From Lonicera japonica (lineage: Eukaryota > Streptophyta > Magnoliopsida > Dipsacales > Caprifoliaceae), in assembly GCA_021464415.1 (NCBI GenBank), contig CM038466.1, positions 31,464,833 through 31,528,832 of the forward strand: a stretch of 64,000 bases of DNA, read 5' to 3'. Position numbers and translations under genes: made by a program. Each line of letters opens with the position of its first letter. The first letter of the stretch is position 1. A model generated the notes under the pieces. It did no database searches, was not told the DNA's origin, and worked only from the letters and a program-made list of their open reading frames with translations. Below are positions 38,588 through 51,216 of the stretch, one piece after another.

Positions 38588-41407
38588 TATGAGAATTTGC
38601 GAATGCGGCTCCAGTCCCGACCTTAAATTGGGGGCTTGAACTGCTGAAAGAAGTTTTGAAGTTCCGTTCATTTTTATATGATGATAATTCATATCGTGTA
38701 TATCACTATCCTATTATGGATGCAAGAAGTTTTGTTCAGAGTCACGCTACATTTTATAATGAAATGGATAAAAGAGTTGTATGAAGAGAAAGACTATAAA
38801 TAAGCTTTTTCCTTACACGTTTGTCTACGAAACCAAGATTCTATAGGGTTAGGGAACTAAATTACATATTTGGAAATTTTTAGGCACCAACTTCATTCTT
38901 TCATTCTCTAGTGGTCTTATATGTTTATTTTATGTTAAAAAACTTTGCTATTTTTACTGATTTTAGGGATATCTTATTGAAAACCTGATTTAGGGGTAAT
39001 TATTGAAAAGGTTGAAAATCTTATAGTCCTGGACCCTATGCTTTAGTTTGTCAAAGTTTGATTATTTAGTGACAAATTTATATTATTAATTAAAAAAATA
39101 AGAAATTGATTAAGTATTGTTTTCTCATATAACAAAACTAAACAACTCATCTGATTGGTTTTAAATTTTTAGAAAAGATCAAATCTTATCGGAATTCATT
39201 TGATAAAGAACTACACTCTTGAGGGAAGTGATCGGATATACAGCAGTCTATGCGAAAGACATAATATATCCAAATTGCATTTTTTTCATAAAACTTTATT
39301 AGTCCGAGTTTTGAAATTTTGGTTTTTGTTGGTCAAATAATAACCCTAAATAACCCTAAAGGGGGTGAATAGGGTTTAAATAAATTAGTGTGGAATTTAA
39401 AAATATTTCAAAATTAAAAATGTTTAAGTAATGAATAATTGACTATATATCAAGGAAATAATCAAAAATAATAAACTCAATGTGAAGCAATAATGAGGAG
39501 AAAATATCTCGAGTTTAGAAAGATAGAACTGTAAAACACAAAGACGTTTTATTCACGCAGTTCGATTGTTTAGACTATATGTCCAAGCCCGAGAAGTTTC
39601 ATTAAAGGATGTTCTTACGGGTGAAAAACAAACCTCAATACAAGTGTAATATTTCTCATTATGTACTCAACAAATATTATTCTTCTCACCACACTCAACA
39701 TAAGAAAACTTTCTTGCTAAACTATGAAAAATCCTTTCACAAATGAATAATATTTTTTTTTTGGTGATACACACCAAATGAATAATATAGTCCCAAAGAG
39801 TATATAGCAATTTTAAAGGTTAGGTAGAGTTGTTATCTTGAAACAAAGTAAAAATTAAAATTCTAATGGCTATATCATGAAGTATCAATCAACTAAGCAA
39901 AGTCATCAGTCGACTGATGGCCATTAGTTAACTGAGCAAGGCTCATCAGATCCATCATGCCAAAATCCCAAAATTTTGGACTTTTACAATTTTGATCGAA
40001 AATTAATTTTACTACTTGGAAAATGTTGAAAATATGTTTCCAAGACACTTATTTTCATATGAAATCAAAAATCATTCATATGAATTTATTTTGAAAACTT
40101 ATTTATAAAAAGTAATGTTTTTCAAAGAAATTTCATTTCAAACTTTTTGTATAATTCAATCTATAAATGATGCATAAACAAGTTTGAGCTATAAATATAT
40201 TACGATCAATAAAAAAACTTTACATAAATCCTAAGTACTCACTCAATTATCAAATTGACAAGTTTTCGAATGCTTTAATTTGTTTCTTCAATTTGATCTT
40301 TATTTGAATTATTTGCCTTATAACTTTTCATATATTTCTTTGACATTTATTCTTTATGAATTACATTGTTAGCACATGTGATGCTCTTGAAATGTATGAA
40401 ATTGATAGTGCAATTAAGTTATCAATCTTCTTTATCTTCTCCAATACTTTGTTGACTTAATCGAATATAGTTTCAATAATCCTTGTAAAGTGGCGTGCTT
40501 CCTCTGTAAAATCCATGCTTTTCTTGAATTTCGAAGATAATGATTTACAAACTTATTTTAAGAAACATGTTAAACTACATATGATTAAGTTATTATTATT
40601 ATTAAAATAAGATTAAAGCATTCTAGGTCAGCAGTTTTGTTTGGATGTTAGTTCTTCTGGTTTTGAAAAATGTTTTATCAGTACTTTAAAAAGACAATAC
40701 CAAATGCAATAGAATATCAATAATTTAATTATAAGTTTATCCAACTATAAGTGGACTAAACAACAATTACGATAAGTCTACATTGATAGTAATTTAAAGA
40801 AAAGTTTAGTTGATTACCTTCTTGAGATATAATAATAACTTAACAATAATAATAAGAGAGAAAATAGAGTACGATAGAGAAACCTCTGGCGACTACTTGC
40901 TTTTCCTCTTTGATATATTTCTGAATGTTCAATTTTAGAATATAACACTTCGGGTGTCAAGACTTGATGTGAGAATTCTTTCAAAAATCATATAACACTA
41001 AAACAAACTTCTTAATGGCTTTGGAAATCAAAAAATATAAGAGAAAATAAGAGATTTAGGTTTAAAAATCATGTGTCCTCAATCCCATGGGGTGTAGAGG
41101 TATTTATAGTCCCTAGAGGGTTTGTCATACAACAAAACACTATAGTAATTAGTTTGTCCTGTGACAAACTACCCAATGATAGGTTCTGACACGATGATGC
41201 ATCAAAGAGTTGTTAGTCTGTATTTAATGGGTTTGTTGTACTATAAAACAGGTTTATTATGCGACAAACCCACATAGTAAGACAGTTTATCATACTACAA
41301 ACCCTTCTAGAATGTTTTCTAATGTGTTGGTGAGTCTTAAACTCGATGTGAACTCTCTGGAAGTTTTAGGGTTCATGCAGGGTCGCAAATTAGGCTGTCT
41401 ACGTACA
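38588..41407 (-). mobile_element. Solo LTR, family A copy 1, interrupted by a nested LTR
   Basis: AGTAC lies at 38583-38587 and again at 41408-41412, a perfect 5-bp TSD. The ends are TATGAGAATTTGCG (left, mutated from TGTGAG) and CTGTCTACGTACA (right). It aligns along its length with the copies at 42537-43794 (opposite strand) and 61847-63445. TATTTATA at 41101-41108 is the inverted TATA box, so transcription would run leftward. Without the nested 1307-bp element and its duplicated 5 bp it is about 1508 bp. No internal retrotransposon region or second LTR is present, hence a solo LTR. Confidence 0.85.
39327..40633. mobile_element. Nested solo LTR of a second family (1307 bp)
   Basis: GTTTT flanks both sides (39322-39326 and 40634-40638). 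The element begins TGTTGGTC and ends GGTCAGCA, nearly inverted TG...CA ends typical of LTRs. The flanking sequence on either side joins up to match the uninterrupted LTR at 61847-63445. Inside is the motif CAGTCGACTGATGG; it has no coding region. Confidence 0.8.
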
Positions 41408-41412
41408 AGTAC

Positions 41413-42531
41413 TTTTTTTCCTCAAATTGATATGCTTGTCCAACTTTATTTTGCATCTCATGCATTTTTCAATTTATTTATGTATAAAACTAATGCAATT
41501 AGAAATTGCAAACAAATGTATCATTTTTTTCTTCTATAAAAACACTATTTTTATTAGCATTTCCCTTATTTTTACCAACACTGCCCTTAAAAACAACCAA
41601 CACTAAATCCAAATATGGCCCAATGGTTAAAAGTGTGAATTATCACAAGACCGCCATAGTTTGGGCCCTCTCTTCTCTCCCTTGCCACAAAAAACCACCG
41701 GATCTCATCATTGTTTCGTATCAAAACATTAGTTAAAAAATAAAAAAGAAGGGAAACAATGAGCATGTTAGCATTTTCAAATTCTAACTTAGATAACGGT
41801 TTTTTGAAGTGTGTTAGTTCTTTAAATAAGTTAAAAAGTTCATCAAAAAACATCTTCTATTAAAACATAAAAAATAATAATCGATTTAAGCTATCCAAGT
41901 TGGTCACTGTATCTCTCAATTAATAAGAGGTTATGAGTTTCATTATAGGCAAATGTGAGAATTATAATAAATTTATTATTATCGCATGTAAACATAATAA
42001 GTTTTAGATAAAAATTAGAGTTATTTTGTTTCTATCCACCATGTCTTACAATTAATCCAGCCTTAAATCAGGAAATTTTATACAAAGTATCATAATATTA
42101 CCCTTTTCAAAATTGATAAGTATATCCATCAATTAAAATTAATTTATAATTATATAAATTTAGATTCTATTTTAATTAAGATTCCTAATACAAATATAAT
42201 TCATTTTTAATTTCTTTCCTTTTTTCAGCAATCAGTTGAGTGTGAACATATTTTAGGCCTTAACTTATTTCATATCTTTTTAAAATACATTGGTTTGAAT
42301 GCAAAAGGTTAAATGTTTATTATCCTCAAATTTAACACATTAAGGATATATAAAAATAAAGAATTTGAACTTACACCTTGATTAAAAAAAATTGGGAGTG
42401 TAGTGAATTTCGGCTGCCACTGGCTGAGCTTTATACCACTATTTTAGTTGTAATTGGCCGAGTAGGTTGCTCGGTTGCCTACATGTGGGTATTTTTTTCT
42501 CTCTTGATAAATCGAGGTATTTGGGCCTTTT
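41413..42531. other. Spacer between two solo LTRs, no gene seen
   Basis: AT-rich sequence without a recognisable gene or element; the overlapping frames around 41500-41850 on both strands have no identifiable features. Confidence 0.5.
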
Positions 42532-42536
42532 AGAAC

Positions 42537-43794
42537 TGTAAACACCCCGATCCGTGACCCCCGCAAGAACCCTAACGACCTTCGAGAACTACTGTTTTTG
42601 GAGTTCGGGACCCATCCGAGCACCCGAAACTACCCCGAAAGGGTTTGTTGGCCAACAAACCTATTTTTAAGTGGGATTGTCGCACGACATACTGGTATGT
42701 CGCGCGACAATCACTCTTATGTCGCGCGACAAACTCCTCTGCACCCGACCAACCACTTTCTGACACATCACAGTGTCAGAACCCATCACTTCAGCCGTTT
42801 GTCGCGCGACAAACAGGTACAGTGAAATGGATTGTCGCGCGACAAAGGGAAATGTCGCGCGACACTTGCCCTTTCAGGGGGAATGTCGCCCGACAATCTC
42901 TCCCGAGCACTATAAATAGGCCAACACCCCCAAGGGTTCTAGACGGCAACTTCTCGCCACGGTTTCTACACCAAAATGCCTTATTCTCTCTCATATTTTC
43001 TAATCTTTAAGCCTTCTCCGGAAGCATATGTGATAACATTTATTTTCGCAAGAGTCTCGGATCTAATCTTGGCACCCGGAGTGCCACCTTCTAGAGTCAG
43101 ACCGCCGGAAATATCTCTAAGAGGAAAGCTGATATCCGTCAGAGGTCTTCTCTGCTGTATTATATTTTCTCTCTTATTCTTATTATTATCGCCGGGAAGG
43201 TAACTAAAGTCTCTTATAGTAATTAAATAAGATATTTGTATATTAGTTTTATTGTAGACTTGTTTAAAACTCGATTTTTCTAACGGGGCGCTGCCCCGCA
43301 CCCCCCGACCTGACCGGGCTGGTCGATCCCCGTCCTAGTAAGCGAAGTGGCGACATAGTTGTGGTAGATTCCAAACACGCTCGAAAAGCAGGTTTTTCCC
43401 AGAAAGCAGTAAGATATCAGTAAAAGCATCCAAGTTTTTCAACATAGAATAAACATATAAGACCACTAGAGACCGAAAGGGCGGAATGGGTGCTTAACAC
43501 CTTCCCAAACCGTAATATAGTTCCCGAATCCTATAGAATCCTGGTTTTGTAGACAAACGTGTAAAGAAAGGCTTATCTGTAGCCTTCCCTCTTACACAAT
43601 CATTTTGTCCGTTTTCTCGTAAAACGTACCGGCGACTCTGAACGAACCCTCTTGTATCTAGAAATAGGATAGAGGGACACCCGATATGAATTATCAACAC
43701 ATAGAAGCAAATGGAACAAAGGAATCCTTTCCGATATTTCAAACGCCCACCAACAGGAACGAGAACCCGGGGGTCGCATTTGCGGATTCTCACA
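42537..43794 (+). mobile_element. Solo LTR, family A copy 2 (1258 bp, best preserved)
   Basis: AGAAC flanks both sides (42532-42536 and 43795-43799). The element starts TGTAAACACC and ends GATTCTCACA, the TG...CA form of an LTR. TATAAATA at 42911-42918 and AATAAA at 43448-43453 give U3-R-U5 order on the plus strand. U3 carries the palindrome array at 42678-42895. This copy is GC-richer than its surroundings and retains CpG sites lost in copies 1 and 3, so it is probably the youngest. No primer-binding site or coding region of an internal domain lies next to it. Confidence 0.9.
42678..42895. repeat. Seven palindromes TGTCGCGCGACA in the LTR U3 region
   Basis: Copies begin at 42678 (TGTCGCACGACA), 42698, 42720, 42800, 42833, 42853 and 42884 (TGTCGCCCGACA); the five middle copies are exact. 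Spacing is 20, 22, 80, 33, 20 and 31 bases. The larger gap contains another inverted repeat, TCTGACAC at 42759-42766 and GTGTCAGA at 42773-42780. The array ends 16 bases before the TATA box, suggesting binding sites for a dimeric protein or a structural role; this is inference. Confidence 0.9.
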
Positions 43795-43799
43795 AGAAC

Positions 43800-45952
43800 G
43801 CCTAACCAATAATCATCTTTTTCTTCATCATTTCACGTACTATTAAATAGATCTGCATATTGGAGATTTGATATTAATATTCCTTAAACTTTATTATAGC
43901 TTCTTTATGTTGTGCTGCTACGTTGGATTTAAGGCCTGCAGATTATTCATGTTTTTGTTTTCGAAATTTAGTTCGGACGAATGTGTTTGTTGTAGAGTTT
44001 GTTTGTTAATTAATAAATAATTAGTGGTTGATCACTATTTTAATTACGCCTAAATACTTTTTCTGCAGCATGAATATATTTCTTTGGTCCAGTTAATAAC
44101 CATCTCTTCTAAAAGTTTAAATTGTTAGGTAGTAAGTTAATAATGTATATTATGCTCTTTAATACTTCCCTTCACATGCGGCCCCCACTCGCATGTGGAG
44201 AAACAAACCAAACCAAAGGTGCATTGATACCAAGTTAAAACCATCTCATCCAAAAGCTTAAGATGTTAGATAGTGGGTCAACAATATATATCATGCTTTT
44301 CAACAAGTCCAGATGCTTGACTGGTCTTATTTTTTCATTATATTTAGTTTACTTTTATTTTTCTATAGGTAGTCGCTTTTAGCAATCAATTAAGTATAAA
44401 ACACTCTTGGTTTCTTTGTTGTCTCCTTGTTAATGTTGAAAACTCCACTTGCTGGTTTCTTGGTTGAGATTCTTGAAAATTACTGTCAAGTTAACAATAT
44501 TAGGTTGCGTTTGTTGATTGGGAATCTAGAAAATGAGTGAAAAAATAAATTGGGAAAAGCGAGGAATGATACGGTCTATTTGGTAAGATATTCTATTATT
44601 TGTTTTGTTACCTGTGAAATTCAATTCTTTTAGCGAGTGGGTAGGAGAATTTCATAAAAATACTATCATTCATCAGTTTTTTCAACTTTTCACAAAAAAT
44701 AATTAATTTGCAACTCAAGCGAACTTTTACTTTTCCTTTCTAATACATTCCAAATAGAGAATTTTGTTTCAAAACTAACCTACATAATAGTCTGGAATTA
44801 AGAATTCTTTGATATAGAGAAAAAAAAAACTATATGTTTGTAGGAGGGGAGAGAGAGAGAGGGGTTGTGTCTGGATATTCATTCCTTAAAGAGGGAAGGA
44901 CAAAGCAAAGTATATGTATATATAGTAATTGATAAAGACGCATAGATTTTAAAAACAAAAAAAATCTTGATATGAAGTAACTTAGAAGCCCCTATGCAAT
45001 TGTAAAACTCATAGGTAAGGAAAACAAAAACAACTAACAAGTCACTATTACAAAAAATGGCCAAACAAATAAAACGGTTGTTTGTAAGTCTTGAAGGACC
45101 CCAAAAAAATGTTACTGACAGCTGTGAGAGAAAGATTTTGAAAACGGTGGACGCCTTGATACGAAGATAAAGTTTTAGGATTTGTTAATTAAGATTTTTC
45201 TGTTGCTTAATATTACAATTTAAATTTTTAAAGTGGTTGTACTTATTAATTTAGTAGATATTTTAGCATTAAATTATTATTCAAAATAATATTTATAAAA
45301 TTAAATTAATAATATATTTTTGTCAGTCTATCCACACTCGTGGATTAACTTAATAAGTAATGCGGATTACTTAACAGTGCGGATTAATTGCAAGATACGG
45401 TGAATAAAAACAAAATCATCTTAAAAATTATTGATTGTACTAAAAAAATAAAAAATATATAGGATTTCGTGAGATAATCGAACTCTATCGATTGGTACAA
45501 AGTTCACTCTACATAGATTGATTGTGTCGTTGGTTAATTTAGTTATTCAAACATTTGTTGAATTCTAGAACAATTAAAAGATTCCGTGAAATAATTAAAC
45601 TCAAATGTGTTGGATAATTTTGTTATTGAAACATTAATTTGTTGAATTCCAAAATATATACATCAATTAAAGTACGAAATAAACCGTAACCCCCCTCTCC
45701 CTTATCCTTTGAATGCTTGGTGCACAAGTGATGGTACATGGTAGGCCTTAATCCTCCAAATATTCAATAAATTTGAGCTTCACCTCCTAAAATCTTTACA
45801 CCAAGGACGGATCCAAAGTTGTAACTTAGCCAATTTTAATAAATTCTAAAAATAAGGTAAAAATGGATTGCGTGATAATGTTTTTCGCAAAAAGACTAAT
45901 GAATAATATTTTTTAGAAATGAGAGCATAGATATCATTATCATTCTGAGATA
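43800..45952. other. Spacer, no gene seen
   Basis: A diverged direct repeat occurs at about 44098-44165 and 44240-44312 (ACCATCTC then AAAAG(T/C)TTAA(A/G), AATATATATCATGCT). Inverted-looking motifs with TATCCAC and GTGGATTAA around 45330-45400 resemble the Mutator-like element at 12909 but lack clear ends. Nothing coding is recognised. Confidence 0.5.
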
Positions 45953-46497
45953 AGGGCTTGTTTATCAATTGTGTTTTAAAATAAAGGTTTTGACCGAGTG
46001 CAAAATTTACTTTGTACTAAATTGTGTTGAGTGCAAACTTAACTTTGCAATCAAAAAAATTTGTGAAAATTTATTTTGCATGATGTGCTTATATTTTTTA
46101 ACAAGTATATTCTTATATTTCATTCATAGAACTTTAAAATAATGTCAAATAAATACAAATACATAGTAATATTTTAGAAAATAAATAGTGCAAACTTAAC
46201 TTTGCATAACTCTGAAAAAAATCATTGTGTGTGTTTTATTAAAAAAATAGGTTTTGAATATGTAATTTGTTAAAATTATTCTAAAGCAATGTCAATTAAA
46301 AACTTATTTATAATAATATGCTAAAAAACATGTAGTGCAAACTTGATTTTGCATATTCCATAAAAAATACAATTTAAAAATTTAATGCAAAGTTAACTTT
46401 GCAATTATTTTGGAATTTGGTCAAATATAGGCCCTTAATTTAAAAAAATATTATTCTCTGTTTTTTTGCAAATAACTTTTTCATACAAACCCTATTT
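45953..46497. mobile_element. Foldback-type element with TGCAAA-TTTGCA palindromes, relative of 21821-22455
   Basis: The end AAGGGCTTGTTTATC is matched by the inverted ATACAAACCCT on the right. Inside, the motif TGCAAACTTAACTTTGCA or close variants recurs at about 46031, 46190, 46339 and 46386. The last, TGCAAAGTTAACTTTGCA (46386-46403), is a perfect 18-bp palindrome. AGGCCCTTAATTTAAAAAAA near the right end matches the right end of the element in intron 16 of beta-galactosidase copy 2. Confidence 0.6.
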
Positions 46498-48212
46498 TTT
46501 AATATCCCGAATTTTCTTATCTTTTTTTAATTACTTATTAAAATCAAATGTTTTTTTATGTTATTTTTAGAATTTTACAATCAAATGAGCTCTTAAAAGA
46601 TACTTTTTTTCAGTTTTAGAATTTAGGGGCCAAAATGGTGGCAATGAGTTTTTTGCTTAATTACCAATTATTTTCACCTAATTATTCATACCGGATGCAT
46701 TAATAACTTTTATATTATTGAAATTTATAATTTATGGATGTATCAAGAACGAATAATTGGTTAATAAAAGCAGTGTTGGTGCTAAAAACTAGAAAGAGTA
46801 TTTTAGACTACACAGTCAAATGATCAGATTAAATGATTGGAATAATAAAGACAACAAACCAACAAAGTCAAAGATGTATAGAGGAGGTTGGTATTGTATG
46901 AAAATACGGGTTAGTCCTCATCTTTGAAATAAAGCTTGGGGCTCAGTATTGCCTTGCTATTGATATAACTAAGTAGCTATCAAATTTAAAGTAATCTCTC
47001 TAACTAGTCTATTCTCACAATATTGCAATAAGAGTATTTATTTGGCTACACAAGTTCTAGCTTCTTTGTATCTAGAGCTCTAACCATGTGCTCGGTATCT
47101 CTATCTCTCTTCAAGCTATTCTTTCTCTATTGTTCTTAGTTGTTATGAAATAATTAATTATTTCTTGTAGAGTTAATTCGTAGTTGGCGAGATATATTGG
47201 ATTACTAATTTACACCATTAAGCAGGCAAGATATATTTTTCACAAAAAATGAGGTAAAAGATAAAAAGAGTTCTATAAAGCCCATTTTTAAGATTCGATT
47301 TATTTTATACTAGTTGAAGGTCATGTTGATATTCCTTCCCTTTTTTATGTATGCCATTGGATCTGAATTTTTCAAACTCAATTTCAATCACTCTCTAGCG
47401 TCTGAGATTTTCTGGGACTAACTATCCTGTGTTTTAAAAGAAAAAAAAGAAAAAGTGAGGTATATATTTTTTTTTTATTTTTTTTAAAAAAAGTAAAAGA
47501 AAAAAAATTAATTTTTAGCAACTCTTTTTTCCTCCACATGTATTTCTTTCTTTTCTACACTGAGATGTATATATATATAGAGTTATGCTATAAAGAGGGA
47601 TTCCCTCACTTTAATAAAAAGAAGGAATGATCATATGGAGGGGCAATTGGATGAATTTTTTCATAAAATTTTATAGAAATGATCTATATTATATAAGGAC
47701 AAACACATAAATACAACAGACAAAATAATCACTCATGACCACATAAAGACATTTACCAGAGCCCAATTTTAAAATGCACAAAAATTTGGAAAGTCAGTCA
47801 ATTTAAGATATGTTTTATTAATATATCTTTTACACATTCAGTAAGATTCTGAAAAATATTAATTATCGCTTTTTGTCTAAAAGATTTTATTAATATATGT
47901 TTTATGGATTTTTGATAAGGCATAAGATATTTACGTTTGTTACGTCTGTCTATAGGCGAACCAGGGCCTCCGTTATAATAGGACCTTCAATTGTCGGGGT
48001 ATTAAATATATGTGTATATATTTTTGAATAGATATATTAAGGCGCATATACAAAAAACAATAGAGAGGCTTGACCTAGCAGTGGTTTGTATAGTTTGCAG
48101 CTATTATTTTCTATTGATCATTGGTTCAATTTCTGTGGCCTACATGTTGTCGTTTTGTCTTTAATTTTTACTCCAATACACTAGCTGTTTTTGTTTTGGT
48201 GTTTTTTTTTTA

Positions 48213-48213
<1 letters not shown>
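46498..48213. other. Spacer with a truncated foldback copy, no gene seen
   Basis: The sequence at 47580-47690 (GAGTTATGCTATAAAGAGGG, GAATTTTTTCATAAAATTTT, GAAATGATCTATA) is the left third of the foldback family, cut off at about 47697. The rest is AT-rich and featureless. Confidence 0.5.

Positions 48214-48278
<65 letters not shown>
48214..48278. repeat. (ATT)n microsatellite
   Basis: About 21 uninterrupted ATT units next to the tandem duplication that follows. Confidence 0.95.
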
Positions 48279-48288
48279 TCCCTCAAAT

Positions 48289-48690
48289 GAGCTTAAGCTT
48301 TTTTACTTTTTGAATACCAAACTTTTTCTAAACCATTATTAGCCTAATTTTTATTCAAAATATTAGTGACCTTACTAATTAAATTTCTTGCACCACCTTT
48401 ATTAAAAATATAATTTGTAACTTAACTTTTTCACTAACTAAACCCCCACTAATATAAATTTTTGCCTTTGACACTCCTTTTTTATATGGTCCAGTGGGCT
48501 TGAGCTTTTTCACTTTTTGAATACCGAGCTTTTTCTAATTTTTATTCAAAATATTAGTGACCTTGTTAATTAAATTTCTTACACCACCTTTGTTAAAAGT
48601 ATAATTTGTAACTTAACTTCTTCACTAACTAAACCCCCACTAATATAAATGTTTTCCTTTGGCACTCCTTTTTTATATGGTCCAATGTAA
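48289..48690. repeat. Tandem duplication of about 200 bp
   Basis: Two units run from GAGCTTAAGCTTTTTTAC (48289) and GGGCTTGAGCTTTTTCAC (48496), each ending CTCCTTTTTTATATGGTCCA. The second unit lacks about 15 bases (AACCATTATTAGCCT region). Neither is coding. Confidence 0.85.
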
Positions 48691-51208
48691 ATTAGTACAA
48701 TGAAGACACATATGGACTTAATTTTTTCTTAAAAAAAAAATTAAAAAATTTCACTCAATGAAAAAGTTAGGCCCACATATTAATAAAAATATATTGAAAT
48801 AACATTTCTTTTAAGGTAAATAGTTCATGCACATTTTTTAGGTTTTGTTTTAACTTAAACACTATTTCCTGTCAAGTAAAAAGACCAAATTTATTTTTAT
48901 TTTATTTTTAAATTTGCAATATCATTGTTGATTGTTAATGTGATTGAATTATGCATTTATTTTATTTTATTTTTTGCAATATTTTTGTTGTATATCGATC
49001 AACTCTTTAGCGATAAAAAATTTGATGCAAGAATATCAAAAAATATTTTTAGCAACAAAATTTTGTTGTTAAAGATTGATCCTTATACGGCTTGTTTATA
49101 ATTACCAAATTCTTTATACAAAAGGGTCCCGAAAAAAAAGTTCACTTAGGACCCTTCAAAACTCATGGCCGGTCCTACTTAGAATGCAATATAAAATCGA
49201 TAAAAATAAAACAGTTCAAGAAAGAAAAAAAAATGCCTACGCTCATTATATATATATATATATATATATATATTCATTGTGGAATTATGCTTTTTTATAA
49301 TTATTTTATTCTAAAATACAGAATTTAATTCAAGTAATTAAAAGTGTAAATATTCACACAAGACAAACAGTTCGATCTCTATCTCCTCTTCCGAGTCTAT
49401 TATTACATGCATTAAACAAAAAATTGGTTTCCTACTAAAATCAAAGATCGTGTCATAACAAATTAAACTATATATATATATATATATAAAGTGGTAACTG
49501 ACATTTTAGTCTACCGTTGAATATCATGTGTGTCATTATTTGATTTTTTCATTATAAACATACAACAACTTTTTTGTTCAAAAGTTCATTAATTATACAC
49601 GATAGCGTAAGCAACGAAATTTGAACTCGTGCTATTAACTAATTATAATAAAAGAATTGTTTTTATATAACCATCGAACCACTTGTTTTTAAAATTTCCT
49701 CCTTAAATCAACAAATTTAAAATTGTTCAAAAATAAATAAAATATTATATAGGGTGTCTTTAACAACTCCAATTTTATTTTATAGAATTGAAATTGGGTT
49801 AAGATTTTAGAATTATATTATTTGGCTGGACTAAAAGGACATAGTTTTAGAATTCTACTAGAATTCCAAAATCATTCATTCTAAAAAATTGAATTTTATA
49901 AAGAGAATTCCACTAGAATTCTAAAACCATCCATTTTAAAAGATTGAATTTTATAAAGAGAGCAAAGATTTTCAATTCTAATTTTTTATTGAACTCAAAC
50001 AAAATTTTACCATGAATTACCCTAAACATAATTGTCAGAAAAAAAATATAAAAACACCCTCCCCACCCCACCAATGCACAATCCAAACACGTACTCCACT
50101 AGCCAACCCCCCACCCCACCCCACCCCCCAACCAACACAATTACACCTCCTCCGAACTCTCTGCACCCTACCCCTACACAACCCCAACTCCTACAATCTC
50201 TCTCTATATTATACAATACACATATTGAAAAGAGTACCACTGTCTGCCACCATCTAATATCAAAGTTGCGGCGATCATTGTCGGAGCGGGTTTATATAAA
50301 TTCTACAAATTAGTTAAATAAATTTATTTCAAATTCTAATTGAATTTCTAATGAAAACTATATACAACTCAAATAATAGTATTACAATTCACGCACTCAT
50401 ATAAGAAAAATTGTCTCTTTTAATGATCCCCTCCTCTCCCTCCTTATTCTATAATAAAACCATTTATCCTCTCTCATGCTAAATGAATCATTTTCTTTGA
50501 CACACACATTAAAATAATTAATTAGCGCCTAAATTATTGTACATGCAGCATATATACTTTAAGAATATTGCATTTGCAAAAGATAAATTTATTTACGCAA
50601 GAGCACTATCCATATTAGTAATAAACTAAATTACTTTCAACATATGGTTGAATAATATAGTCTTAGATTTGATATAATATTATAATTTATATTTGAGATA
50701 TAACTTTATATCCCGAAGGACTACATGCACGTTTGTTTAAATTTATACATATATAAGTGCATGTGAGTAGAACTTGATTTCAATAGATTTATAAAACTAC
50801 GAAATTACTCTTCAAATACATTTCTAAAATTATAATAAAAATAATGCTTAAGTAAGAAATTTAACCCATAATCTTAAATCTAAATAACAAATTATTACCT
50901 CTTGGTAAATACTATTTCATAAAATTTTATACATAATGTCAAAAAAAAATTATAAATGATGAACGATCAATGGACTATTGTCCGTAGCCTGCACAAGCAA
51001 TCAATGCCTTTGTCAATAATTCTACGATATGATAGAGAGAAAAAAATATTCCCCATGCAAATCTCAATCTATATATATATATATATATGTATGTATTCTC
51101 ACGAGCATTGATGGCTGTATATATTGATTATATTCCCCTCTATTGTCTCTGACTAAACGGAAGATCATGATTGCTTTGAACTCTAGTTTTAGCTGGTTGT
51201 ATATATTG
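48691..51208. other. Spacer with simple repeats, no gene seen
   Basis: TA microsatellite at about 49248-49272; a tandem repeat of about 59 bp at 49847-49965 (ACTAGAATTC...ATTGAATTTTATAAAGAGA); and a C-rich stretch at 50054-50135 with repeated CCCCACCCCAC. The proline-rich frames over the last come from its composition and are unlikely to be a gene. Confidence 0.55.
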
Positions 51209-51216
51209 TTTTATTT

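Noticed and set aside
39341..39360. Telomere-like TAACCCTAAA repeated twice
   Set aside because: Only two units, inside the nested solo LTR, next to the common AGGGGGTGAATAGGG motif; not a telomeric array.
42678..42895. Regularly spaced repeats resembling a CRISPR array
   Set aside because: The repeats are 12-bp palindromes with uneven spacing inside a plant LTR; there are no spacers of constant length and no cas genes.
42598..43301. Several overlapping frames of 75-121 codons
   Set aside because: They lie inside the solo LTR, overlap on both strands and follow the palindrome repeats; no gag or pol motifs.
50012..50313. Pro-rich and Gly-rich frames
   Set aside because: A C-rich low-complexity stretch explains them on both strands.
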